Shown here piece after piece: positions 9,358 through 17,225 of a DNA stretch of 34,156 nt (positions are counted from its first letter, which is position 1; the number at the start of each line of letters is the position of its first letter). Origin of the DNA: Candidatus Sumerlaeaceae bacterium (GTDB lineage: Bacteria; Sumerlaeota; Sumerlaeia; Sumerlaeales; Sumerlaeaceae); NCBI GenBank assembly GCA_026418615.1, contig JAOAAY010000022.1, positions 19,768-53,923 of the forward strand. Reading direction: 5' to 3'. The notes below the pieces were generated by a model that ran no database searches, was not told where the DNA came from, and saw nothing but the letters and a program-made list of their open reading frames with translations. The translations under genes and the position numbers were made by a program.

Positions 9358-11487
9358 TCAAGCCCCGCGGATCTCCATGTACCGGTTGCGGGCCAGCAGG
9401 CCTGTCAGAACGAGGAAGGTCATCAGCGTGAGCGTCACCAGCAACAGGGTGCGCGGCGGGAAATAATGGCGCGCGGGCGTCACCGCTCGCGCCGCAAGGG
9501 ACACATCGCTGATTTCCGCTGTCACCGCACTCTGGGCGGCCTGCAATTTTTCCAAGATCAGATCGACATTTTTCTGGACTGCCTTTTGCCGGGTTTCCAG
9601 CACCTGCAACTCGGCCGACGCGCTATCGTACTGCTGCTGAAAGTAGTCGGCCAAGGCTTTGGTCATCGAACAGTCCCTTTCCATTTGCTGAACTTCCTCG
9701 CGCAACAGGGCGATTTCGCGCGCGGAGTTGTGCACATTGGTGTTTGTTTCGACGAAAGTGTCAAACAGTTCACGGTTAGCACGCTGCCACTGCTCGAGAT
9801 TCATTTTGGCCGTGGCTTCGCGGAAACGCCCGCGGTACAGTCGGATCTGCAAATCCTGCAGTTCCTTCTCTTTTTTGGGCAGGTAGTCGCTGAGCCGGTT
9901 GATCTCCGCCCGCGCCATCTCCCGCTCCTCAATCAGGCGGGCACGCGCCTCAACCAGTTTCGACCAACCCGGGTTGACAATCTCGTGCACATAGGCTCGC
10001 TCGTTCAGGGCGCGCTGGAGTTCCGGACGGGCCATGGCCTCCACGACCGACTGGTCAGGCAGTTCCTTGCGGAGCACTAGGGTTTTGCTGGTATCGGATA
10101 TCTGATTCTCCAACTCGGCAAGCGACCGGTTGAGGACTTCCAACTGGACCTCGCTGTTGCGCAGGCGCGTCAGCAAAGACTCGTACTCCTTGAGCAGCCG
10201 GTTGCGTTCGCTTTCCATCAGTTCGATGGGGAATAGTTGGTAGAACTGACGCATGGCCACCATCGCATCACTGAGTTTGTTGCGCGTCTCGATGGCTTTG
10301 CTGCGCAGGTCGCGGTAAAGGGCCAGCGTTTGGGCGTCCGGTCCCGCGTCCGCAACGCCAGTGGTCACTGCAGTAGCGGCAACCAGCGTGCCCGGTTGGA
10401 GGACAGGTTCGTCCTGGGCAGGCGCAGACGCTGTGGCATCTTCAAACCCGGCGCGCGGAGGCAGCGTGAACTCCAAGGGCGCTGTCGAATGCTCAAGAGT
10501 TTCGCCGAGCACATCCACTGTGCCCACCCAAATGCCATCCTGTTGAAGGGCCGCCAAGATTTCGTACTGACGCGTCAGTTTGCGCATCTCGGCCAGCATG
10601 GCGTTGCGCTTAAGGAGCAACTGATTCGTGAAATCGCGATAGCGCGCCGTGTACTCGTCAATTTGTTTCTTGTATAAATCAAGATTATGCCGCGCCTTGA
10701 ACTGCACGATCGAGGTCTGCACATCCTCATACTCGCGCAGGCTGTCGCGCTGGAGCATAAGGATCGAGTCATATTGGCGCCGCGTTTTCTCGCTCGTCAG
10801 GCTGATGTACTTGGCCTCGAACAAATCCGCCCAGGTATTTGCCAGAATCTGAGCCAAGCCGCCGGAGTCCGCCACGGCAAACAGCCGTATCAGGGGCGAA
10901 ACTTTGATGTCCGCGGCCGTCTTCTTCTCAACGATTTCCTCCGTCGAAAGAGCCCGACCCAGATCATCCACTGTCATGTCGGCCAAATCAGAGGCAGACA
11001 TATCTGCCAGAACCTTGAGTTCCGCAACAGAGAGTTCGGCCATGTAGCGCGCCAAGGGTTTGTCTGCCCCGTACACCTGTTCAATGGTTGACGCAGGCAT
11101 GGCGGCGAGTGTCTCGATGCCCTTCGCACCCCCTCCACTCCTGACGGCCTGATCCACAAGGCGCTTAGCCGCTGTCAGCCGGTCTATGATCTGCTGGGCA
11201 AGTTCGCCCGTGGACAGAATGTTGCGTGCCGTCGTGACACTGAGCGGCTCGGCTCGCACCTCGGAACTGAACCGCGGGGGCGCAATGATCACCGTTGCCA
11301 TGGCCTTGTACCGCCGGGGGATCGCCAGTAGGATGACGGTAAAAAGGATCACGGCACACACCATGATCTTGGCGATGAAGAGCCGCCGGGACCAAAGATA
11401 CAAAGCAATATCCGTTACAACATCCGCGCGGGGCCTCGCCGGCGGAGGCGCTGGCTCAGTTGCCGGAACTGGAGTCGGTTCGTCCAA
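9358..11487 (-). CDS. Wzz/GumC-like polysaccharide co-polymerase (chain-length determinant) without kinase domain
   Basis: The protein has 709 residues. A Pro-rich cytoplasmic N-terminus is followed by a first membrane segment at about 36-57, a Wzz-type beta strand region (KAMATVIIAPPRFSSEV), long coiled-coil helices over roughly 200-660, and a second membrane segment near 680-702. No Walker motifs or Tyr-rich tail follow, so this is not a fused BY-kinase. Such proteins sit in the inner membrane and set polysaccharide chain length or link polymerase to export. Residues about 108-185 form an extra helical, acidic insert not usual at this place. The start TTG at 11487 overlaps the upstream gene by 32 bases and its Shine-Dalgarno (GAGG, 10 bases away) is weak, so the start is uncertain. 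Confidence 0.82.
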   Translation of the reverse strand: MDEPTPVPATEPAPPPARPRADVVTDIALYLWSRRLFIAKIMVCAVILFTVILLAIPRRYKAMATVIIAPPRFSSEVRAEPLSVTTARNILSTGELAQQIIDRLTAAKRLVDQAVRSGGGAKGIETLAAMPASTIEQVYGADKPLARYMAELSVAELKVLADMSASDLADMTVDDLGRALSTEEIVEKKTAADIKVSPLIRLFAVADSGGLAQILANTWADLFEAKYISLTSEKTRRQYDSILMLQRDSLREYEDVQTSIVQFKARHNLDLYKKQIDEYTARYRDFTNQLLLKRNAMLAEMRKLTRQYEILAALQQDGIWVGTVDVLGETLEHSTAPLEFTLPPRAGFEDATASAPAQDEPVLQPGTLVAATAVTTGVADAGPDAQTLALYRDLRSKAIETRNKLSDAMVAMRQFYQLFPIELMESERNRLLKEYESLLTRLRNSEVQLEVLNRSLAELENQISDTSKTLVLRKELPDQSVVEAMARPELQRALNERAYVHEIVNPGWSKLVEARARLIEEREMARAEINRLSDYLPKKEKELQDLQIRLYRGRFREATAKMNLEQWQRANRELFDTFVETNTNVHNSAREIALLREEVQQMERDCSMTKALADYFQQQYDSASAELQVLETRQKAVQKNVDLILEKLQAAQSAVTAEISDVSLAARAVTPARHYFPPRTLLLVTLTLMTFLVLTGLLARNRYMEIRGA

Positions 11488-12925
11488 GGATAATCTGCCT
11501 CAGGTAGAAATTGCGGTCCTCGCCAATGGGGGACGGGTGTTCGCGGTCGTTTCCATAGATTAATTTCAAGCGGTTGTCGCCGGACCGGAGCGTGGACCGT
11601 AGGGAAAAACAGTCCCACTCTTCGCTGGCAGCAATGATGTAACCAGCCCGTGCCCCGTTGATGTCAACATCGAGGCGAGGCCAGACGCCTGCCGCCGGAT
11701 CGGCACGCCCGACCGCCAACAGGTCATACTCGCCGGCTTGCGCAACGGAGACTGTTGCTTCCGCGGTGCCGTCCTCCAGAAAGGCCAACAGTCCGGCACG
11801 GTGTAGGGGCCCCGAGGAAACAAAGTTGCCGGGGGGCACAACAGCCGCCACCGCCGTTGACGAGAGGATTTCGTCCGCCTCCGCCATGAGTTTTTCGTCA
11901 GGCCCGGCCAGATCCAGTATCCTGAGCGCCACAGCGTAAGTAGGCTGAGATTGCTGCAATTCGCGGTAGGCGAGAAACGCCTCGCGATCACGCCCCAAGG
12001 CCGTCAGAATCTGCGCCCTCCACATACGCAGAAGCAAGTCGCGGGGCCAGTCCTCAAGCAGCGAGTCCAGACGCGACAGAGCGGCGGTCAAGTCCGCCGT
12101 GTCACGCTCCATCAAGGCGCCTCTCGTCTCGATCCATCCCCGGGCACGCACCGCGTTCAAACGCCGCAAAGTCACCCGTGCCAGAGCCGTTTGGGAGAAT
12201 TCCGGAGCGGCGGACTGGGAGGTTAGCCCGTCAAAATACTGGGCCAACTGCGACCGAAACGCAGGGTCTGCCATACGCGGGCCGGCAAGGTGTTCGGCCC
12301 GGGCGTAATCCGCGGCAAGCGCCCCTGCCACGGCCGCGAGAAATGGCGTCTCCGGGTTGGTATCGCCCCATGCGATCGCGCGCTCGAGCGCATTGGCCGA
12401 TTCGGAGTACCGCCCCTCGCGCAAAGCCACCCGCCCCGCCATGGCGTTCCACATCAAGCGGTCCACAACTTGTGCCGCGATCGGCTCCGGTACGGAGCCA
12501 CGGACCATCACCTTGTCAGACAACGCGGCTGCGGCCAAGGCGGCAAGACCATCTGCAGCCGGCTCCGCCGCTGCAGCCTCGCGAAACGCGGCTAAGGCTG
12601 CCGTCGTCTCGCCGAGAAGGTACAGTGCCGTCCCGCGATCCGCATCCACGCTGCGGCGTCCGCGCAACCCCTCCAGGCGCCGGAGTGCCTCAGCCGGCTT
12701 GCCCGTGTTGAGTTCCAGCCGGGCCAACAGGTATTGAGCGCGCTCTCTCTCGCCCGCTGCCTCGGCCGACCGCAACACCCGTTCTGCCTCTGCCCAGTGC
12801 TGATTGTTTGTCAGGTATAAGCCTTTGTTGGCCAGCAAGTGGCCGCGCCACGACCAAGCCTCCAGAATCGCGGCACCAGCCAAGGCGGCCACAAAAAGAA
12901 AGAAAATGCCTTTGCGCCAGTTCAC
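11456..12925 (-). CDS. Membrane-anchored TPR protein with C-terminal carbohydrate-binding-like module (paralogue B)
   Basis: The protein has 489 residues. An N-terminal membrane anchor (GIFFLFVAALAGAAILEAW) is followed by TPR-like helical repeats over about 30-350. The C-terminal module spans about 365-485 and matches paralogue A: GEYDLLAVGR...GVWPRLDVDING aligns with FRVTDLLFTGR...GVYPLMAVKAG, and NDREHPSPIGEDRNFYLRQIILG aligns with NDAYDPFTRSDRNIALSDLIL. The module resembles CBM60/CBM36-type xylan-binding folds by motif, not by a database search. Its GTG overlaps the stop of the preceding TPR gene (GTGA), and its end overlaps the Wzz-like gene by 32 bases. A periplasmic scaffold that holds growing polysaccharide is a reasonable inference. 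Confidence 0.72.
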   Translation of the reverse strand: MNWRKGIFFLFVAALAGAAILEAWSWRGHLLANKGLYLTNNQHWAEAERVLRSAEAAGERERAQYLLARLELNTGKPAEALRRLEGLRGRRSVDADRGTALYLLGETTAALAAFREAAAAEPAADGLAALAAAALSDKVMVRGSVPEPIAAQVVDRLMWNAMAGRVALREGRYSESANALERAIAWGDTNPETPFLAAVAGALAADYARAEHLAGPRMADPAFRSQLAQYFDGLTSQSAAPEFSQTALARVTLRRLNAVRARGWIETRGALMERDTADLTAALSRLDSLLEDWPRDLLLRMWRAQILTALGRDREAFLAYRELQQSQPTYAVALRILDLAGPDEKLMAEADEILSSTAVAAVVPPGNFVSSGPLHRAGLLAFLEDGTAEATVSVAQAGEYDLLAVGRADPAAGVWPRLDVDINGARAGYIIAASEEWDCFSLRSTLRSGDNRLKLIYGNDREHPSPIGEDRNFYLRQIILGRTDSSSGN

Positions 12926-13599
12926 GATGCCGCCAGTTTCGCCCGCAGGTCCCGCAGGCTGTCTTCAATATCTTTGGTCGTGAACAACTTGCGCGAATCC
13001 GGCACCGTGGTTCGCGAGAGGATGGTGGAGACGCGGACGAGATAATTGAAAGCGGCATTCAGGTTCCCCTGCCGCTCTGCGTCACGGGCCAGCAGGTAGA
13101 GCGCGTTAACATTCTCCGGATTGATCTGCAGGATCCGCGAGCAATGGTTTTCCAGCGCGACCGGGTCGTTGTTGCGGAAGGCAATCGCCGCCAGCCGCTC
13201 GAGGGCGTCAAGGTTGCCGGGATCAATCCGCATCACCATGCGGTAGATCTGACGCGCCTGGCCGTGTTCGCCCAACCGTTCATAAATGGATCCGTGCTGC
13301 ACAAATCCGCGCACCGTCCGGAATGTCGTCATTCCCGTCCGCTGTGTCTCCAAGGCCTCAGCGTGCCGCCCGCGGCGGATTTGCAAGGCAGCCAGGCGCA
13401 AATACGCGTAACCGTTGGACGGATCGAGAGCGATCGCACGCCGCAGCCGCGCCTCGTGCTCCGCCTCGCTCTGGTGACCGCGCGTCGCGCGCACGAAAGA
13501 CAGCCGCGAAAAAAAACCAGTATACGCCTGAGTGGCAGCGAGCACGATGACCACGCAGGCCGATGCATAGACCGCCCGCACGAAGAGAGGCCGCATCAT
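12922..13599 (-). CDS. Membrane-anchored TPR protein
   Basis: The protein has 225 residues with one N-terminal membrane segment (about 8-30), then tetratricopeptide repeats. The clearest units are around AIALDPSNGYAYLRLAALQIRRGRHAEALE, MRIDPGNLDALERLAAIAFRNND and ILQINPENVNALYLLARDAERQGN, each with the spacing of TPR consensus positions. It has no catalytic motif, so a scaffold role in the exopolysaccharide-like operon is likely. Its ATG (13599, or 13596) begins 1 base after the stop of the solute-binding-protein gene, and its stop overlaps the GTG of paralogue B. Confidence 0.8.
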   Translation of the reverse strand: MMRPLFVRAVYASACVVIVLAATQAYTGFFSRLSFVRATRGHQSEAEHEARLRRAIALDPSNGYAYLRLAALQIRRGRHAEALETQRTGMTTFRTVRGFVQHGSIYERLGEHGQARQIYRMVMRIDPGNLDALERLAAIAFRNNDPVALENHCSRILQINPENVNALYLLARDAERQGNLNAAFNYLVRVSTILSRTTVPDSRKLFTTKDIEDSLRDLRAKLAAS

Positions 13600-13600
13600 C

Positions 13601-15211
13601 CTACTCCGCGCTCACGCCCGCGAGCCGGGGCACTAACAGCGGCGGAAATTTAAAACCTTTGACGCGCGCATGCACTCCAAACGGGTGGCGCGCATGGCTT
13701 ATCGGGATGACCGGCGCGTCCGCCAGCACCAGGGCCTCCACCTTGCGGTAAAGTTCAGCACGCGCGACTTCGTCCGGTTCCGCGGCGGCAGCAGCCATGA
13801 GTTGTGCCACTCCGTCGCTGGAATAGTTTTGATCGTTGTCGGGCTGTCTGACCATCGGATGAAGGAAGTTGTCTGGATCGCCCGTGTCAGCAACCCAACC
13901 GGTGAGCGCCATTTGGTAGTCGCGCCTTTTCAGAGAATCCGCAAACGCATTCATGTCTTTTTCTTCGATCCGGACGGAGATGCCGGCACGCCCAAGGTCC
14001 TCGCGGATTTTCGCAGCGAGTTTCGCCGGGTTGGTGCAAAAGATGCGCGGGCGCGTCTGTATGGCAAGTGTCACTGTGAAGCCGTTTGGGTAACCTGCTT
14101 CCTCGAGCAGTCGGCGCGCCCGCTCTAAGTTTCCAACGGCCGGTCGGCGCGCCGGATCGTGCCCTGTCATGCCCGGAGGCAACAGGCCGGCAGCCGGTAC
14201 GAAAGCCCGATCCATCGCTGATTCCACCAAAACGGTGGCGTCGAGCGCGGCTGCAACCGCCTGTCGGACCAGACGGTTGTCCAGCGGCGTGCGCGCACAA
14301 TTGAGCGCGAGATAACTGACATTCATGGCGGGATCATCCGACATACAAATATTCTTCGCGTCGGCCAGCATCGCACGGGCCCGGCCGTCAAGACCAGCCG
14401 CCAGATCCGCATCGCCTTTGGCCAAGGCTGCAGCGCGCGCGGCTGCGTCGCGGCTGACCTTGAACCGCAGTTCCTTCAACGGCGCGGCCGGCCCGTGGTA
14501 GGCCTCATTCCGCGCAAGCACCGTCGCACCCGCCCGCGACGGCATCAGCCGGAATGGCCCGGTGCCCACCATCGTCGTATTGAAATCATCGCCCAAGGTT
14601 TGCACGGCCGAAGGGCTAACCACGCTGGCTTGTACCGTCGCGAGATTTCGGAGAAACGGTGAAAACGGCCGGGCAAGTTCGATAACCACGGTCCGGCTGT
14701 CGGGCGCACTCACATCGCGCACCAGTTCTGTCTCGGTCGAGGCTGGATCGCCAAACAGAAGTTTCGCAAAACGCATCCGCCCGCCGAGATGATAGGGATG
14801 ATTGGGGTCGCATTGACGCAGAAGACTGAATTTTACAGCGTCCGCGTCGCACGGTGTTCCGTCGTGAAAAAAGACGCCCTCCTTGAGTTGGAAAGTCAGG
14901 CGCAAACCATCGGCCGATGTCTCCCAACGCTGCGCGAGCGCTGGCGCCACCCTGACTGTCCCGGGCTCCAGCGTCACCAACCCTTCGTAAACCTGCGCAG
15001 CCACCGCCGCCGACTCGGGGTCGCTGATAAGCGCAGGGTCCATGTTCAGGGGTTCCGATCCGAGTAAGACGGTTAGAACCTGTGATGACGCGGCCCCCGC
15101 TGTTTTCGGCGCGCCGGCCTGCCGGCGGCGACCGCACGCCGACTCAAAAATCAAGACACACAGCGCGGCGATAAATACGATGGCATTCCATCGGCGACCG
15201 CTGATCCTCAT
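13601..15211 (-). CDS. ABC transporter solute-binding protein, family 5 (peptide/nickel/oligosaccharide type)
   Basis: The protein has 536 residues, normal for SBP_bac_5 proteins. The N-terminus has a hydrophobic segment ending ESAC, an imperfect lipobox, so it may be a lipoprotein. Family features include LGSEPLNMDPALISDPESAAVAAQVYEGL near the start of the mature chain, the segment AQRWETSADGLRLTFQLKEGVFFHDGTP, and the late YPNGFTVTL region. Members usually bind peptides, nickel complexes or oligosaccharides in the periplasm. No permease or ATPase partner lies beside it. It is the first gene of the tight - strand series, so capture of an exopolysaccharide fragment or muropeptide is possible. 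No clear Shine-Dalgarno precedes the ATG. Confidence 0.9.
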   Translation of the reverse strand: MRISGRRWNAIVFIAALCVLIFESACGRRRQAGAPKTAGAASSQVLTVLLGSEPLNMDPALISDPESAAVAAQVYEGLVTLEPGTVRVAPALAQRWETSADGLRLTFQLKEGVFFHDGTPCDADAVKFSLLRQCDPNHPYHLGGRMRFAKLLFGDPASTETELVRDVSAPDSRTVVIELARPFSPFLRNLATVQASVVSPSAVQTLGDDFNTTMVGTGPFRLMPSRAGATVLARNEAYHGPAAPLKELRFKVSRDAAARAAALAKGDADLAAGLDGRARAMLADAKNICMSDDPAMNVSYLALNCARTPLDNRLVRQAVAAALDATVLVESAMDRAFVPAAGLLPPGMTGHDPARRPAVGNLERARRLLEEAGYPNGFTVTLAIQTRPRIFCTNPAKLAAKIREDLGRAGISVRIEEKDMNAFADSLKRRDYQMALTGWVADTGDPDNFLHPMVRQPDNDQNYSSDGVAQLMAAAAAEPDEVARAELYRKVEALVLADAPVIPISHARHPFGVHARVKGFKFPPLLVPRLAGVSAE

Positions 15212-15213
15212 GA

Positions 15214-15223
15214 TGATTAATCA
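15214..15223. promoter_or_regulatory. Palindrome TGATTAATCA in divergent promoter region
   Basis: A perfect 10-bp AT-rich palindrome lies 2 bases upstream of the start of the solute-binding-protein gene, in the 103-base gap shared with the divergent flavoprotein gene. Its form fits an operator half-site pair; nothing shows which regulator would bind. Confidence 0.25.
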
Positions 15224-15273
15224 CACACGCGCAAACCGGATGATGCAAGCGGCGTAATGTCGTTATGCGGATT

Positions 15274-15292
15274 GCCGGTTGCACGAACCGGC
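15274..15292. promoter_or_regulatory. Hairpin GCCGGTT-GCACG-AACCGGC upstream of flavoprotein gene
   Basis: A perfect 7-bp stem with a 5-base loop lies 22 bases before the ATG chosen for the flavoprotein gene. It may be an operator or a leader hairpin. It contains the TTG of the longest open frame, which argues against that codon being the start. Confidence 0.3.
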
Positions 15293-15314
15293 CCGGCGAA
15301 GACAATCTCGGGAA

Positions 15315-16598
15315 ATGATGCCGGACGCGGACATACTGATCGTAGGCGCAGGTGCGGCAGGGCTGGCGGCGGCCATTTTTGCGGGGGAAGCCGCTGCACA
15401 CACCGGTTTGCGGATCGTGCTCCTGGAGGGTGCGCGTAAACCCGGGGCCAAAATCCTAGTGAGCGGTGGGGGACGATGCAATGTCACCAATGAACATGTG
15501 TCACAGGACGACTATTGGGGTGGGCCGCGCCCGCTGATTCGCAATGTGCTCCGGGCCTTTGACGAGCACCGCACGCTCGATTGGATGCGCAGCCTCGGCG
15601 TGGCGCTGAAACTGGAGGCAAGCGGAAAATACTTTCCCGTGTCCGACTCCGCTCGCACCGTGCTTGATGCGCTCCTGCGCCGAACGCGAGAAGTGGGCGT
15701 GGAGTTGCGCACGGGCGTGCGCGTGGCAGGTCTTCAGGTGGACGAGGGCGGATTCCGAGTCACAACATCGGACGCACATGTCATGCTTCGGGCGCGGCGG
15801 GTGATCATCGCCACGGGCGGGCTTTCCCTACCCAAGTCTGGCAGCGACGGCGCGGGCATCGCTTGGCTCCAGCAACTGGGGCACACCATCGTGCCGACAA
15901 CCCCGGCGTTGGCGCCCTTGGTCCTTCGGCCTGGCCCCGAACCGGGCGGCCGGTTCGCCGAGTGGTCCGGAATAACCTGTGACATCCGGTTGGACCTGCG
16001 AGCAGGTTCCGGCCGGCTTCTTGCATCGCAGCAGGGTTCGGCTGTATTCACCCATTTCGGAATGAGCGGTCCCGCGCCGATGAATTTCTCGCGCCACCTC
16101 GCGCGCTTCCGGTTGGAAAATCCGGGGGCTGCTCACTCGGTGACACTGGGGCATCCGCAGTTCCGGGACGAGGCAGCGGCCGACCAATACCTTCGGGATC
16201 AGATGGCCGCGAATGGGACAACTTTGGCCTCGCGGGTCGTTTCCATGCTTTATCCGGATCGGATAGCCCGCGTCTTGGCCCCGGAAGGTCTGCGGCTGTG
16301 CGATTTGACCCGCTCACAACGCCTACGGCTGGCAAGCCATCTCGCAGCCCTTCCGATTGATGTCGCGGCCGACCGCGGTTACGCCTTCGCCGAGACCACT
16401 GCCGGCGGCGTGGACCTGCGGGAGGTGGACATCCGCACGATGGAGTCGCGCCTTGTGCGCAGACTCCATCTGTGCGGAGAAATCCTCGATGCGGACGGCC
16501 GCATTGGCGGATTCAATTTCCAGTGGGCTTGGGCCACCGGTTACCTCGCAGGCCGCGGTGCCGTGGCGGGCTGTCAGGCCGACGCCAGCGCCGCCTGA
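15315..16598 (+). CDS. FAD-dependent oxidoreductase, BaiN/YhiN (HI0933) family
   Basis: The protein has 427 residues from ATG 15315 (ATG 15318 is equivalent; the longer TTG frame begins inside a hairpin). The dinucleotide-binding loop ILIVGAGAAGLAAA is at residues 7-20. The family motif GGGRCNVTNEH follows near 55, IIATGGLSLPKSGSDGAG near 165-180, and the end has LCGEILDADGRIGGFNFQWAWATGYLAG, where the second FAD contact lies. Members are flavoproteins of mostly unknown substrate; BaiN was linked to bile-acid dehydroxylation. The gene ends 25 bases inside the oppositely oriented peroxiredoxin gene. Confidence 0.93.
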   Translation: MMPDADILIVGAGAAGLAAAIFAGEAAAHTGLRIVLLEGARKPGAKILVSGGGRCNVTNEHVSQDDYWGGPRPLIRNVLRAFDEHRTLDWMRSLGVALKLEASGKYFPVSDSARTVLDALLRRTREVGVELRTGVRVAGLQVDEGGFRVTTSDAHVMLRARRVIIATGGLSLPKSGSDGAGIAWLQQLGHTIVPTTPALAPLVLRPGPEPGGRFAEWSGITCDIRLDLRAGSGRLLASQQGSAVFTHFGMSGPAPMNFSRHLARFRLENPGAAHSVTLGHPQFRDEAAADQYLRDQMAANGTTLASRVVSMLYPDRIARVLAPEGLRLCDLTRSQRLRLASHLAALPIDVAADRGYAFAETTAGGVDLREVDIRTMESRLVRRLHLCGEILDADGRIGGFNFQWAWATGYLAGRGAVAGCQADASAA

Positions 16599-17044
16599 AT
16601 CGCCGCAAAATCCGGCAACTGTTTCACATCCTCGTTGACCTGAGCATATAGCACCTTGCCGTCCTTCCCGATCACAAACGCCGCGCGCTTGGCGACACCC
16701 TTGAAGCCTAGTAGGTCCTCGTACTTGGCCCCATACGCTTCAACGGCCTGACGGTTGAAATCGCTGGCCATATCGAACGGCAAGTTTTCCTCGGCCTTAA
16801 ACTTTGCCAGCGCGAACGGGCTGTCCACGCTGATGCCAACGACCTTCGCGTTCAAATCCGTGTATTTGGAATAGTTGTCACGCACCTCGCACATCTCAGC
16901 GGTGCAGACGCTTGTCCACGCGAGCGGAAAGAACAGCAGCACCACGGGCTGCTTGCCGCGGTAATCCGACAACTTGAACTTTTCCTGGCTGCCGGCAAGC
17001 GGCAGTTCGAGATCCGGGGCCTGCTGGCCAACGGTCACGGCCAT
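16574..17044 (-). CDS. Peroxiredoxin (AhpC/TSA superfamily, BCP/AhpE-like)
   Basis: The protein has 156 residues from ATG 17044, chosen because GGAGGAG lies 6 bases upstream; the frame is open further but the extra N-terminus is not peroxiredoxin-like. The peroxidatic Cys is Cys47 in TSVCTAE, after VVLLFFPLAWT. A second Cys five residues on (Cys52) has the spacing of the resolving Cys in BCP-type atypical 2-Cys enzymes. It reduces hydrogen peroxide and organic peroxides in the cytoplasm using thioredoxin or a similar donor. The 3' end overlaps the flavoprotein gene on the other strand by 25 bases. Confidence 0.95.
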   Translation of the reverse strand: MAVTVGQQAPDLELPLAGSQEKFKLSDYRGKQPVVLLFFPLAWTSVCTAEMCEVRDNYSKYTDLNAKVVGISVDSPFALAKFKAEENLPFDMASDFNRQAVEAYGAKYEDLLGFKGVAKRAAFVIGKDGKVLYAQVNEDVKQLPDFAAIQAALASA

Positions 17045-17077
17045 GGTCGTCTCCTCCGAGGGGGATGTCTGGTTTAG

Positions 17078-17092
17078 CGCGGCGACGCCGCG
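17078..17092. promoter_or_regulatory. Perfect 7-1-7 inverted repeat upstream of peroxiredoxin gene
   Basis: CGCGGCG-A-CGCCGCG lies 34 bases before the peroxiredoxin start, in the 181-base region shared with divergent spmA. It could be an operator for a peroxide-responsive regulator or a leader hairpin. The rest of 17045-17225 has TGCA-rich direct repeats near 17140-17165 but no promoter I can support. Confidence 0.35.
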
Positions 17093-17225
17093 GGTAAGCG
17101 CACATACCCGCCCCCGCATCGCGCCATTCGCCCACTGCGCATGCAGCATTGCAATTTGCATTCGCGCTCCGTCAGCATTTTCCGCGGCAAATGCCTTCAC
17201 AATTTGGGAGAGAGAGGGACTTTCA

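Noticed and set aside
16974..17225. Extended spmA frame back to 16974
   Set aside because: It would run antisense through the peroxiredoxin start; GTG 17226 has a suitable ribosome site and the first membrane segment follows at once.
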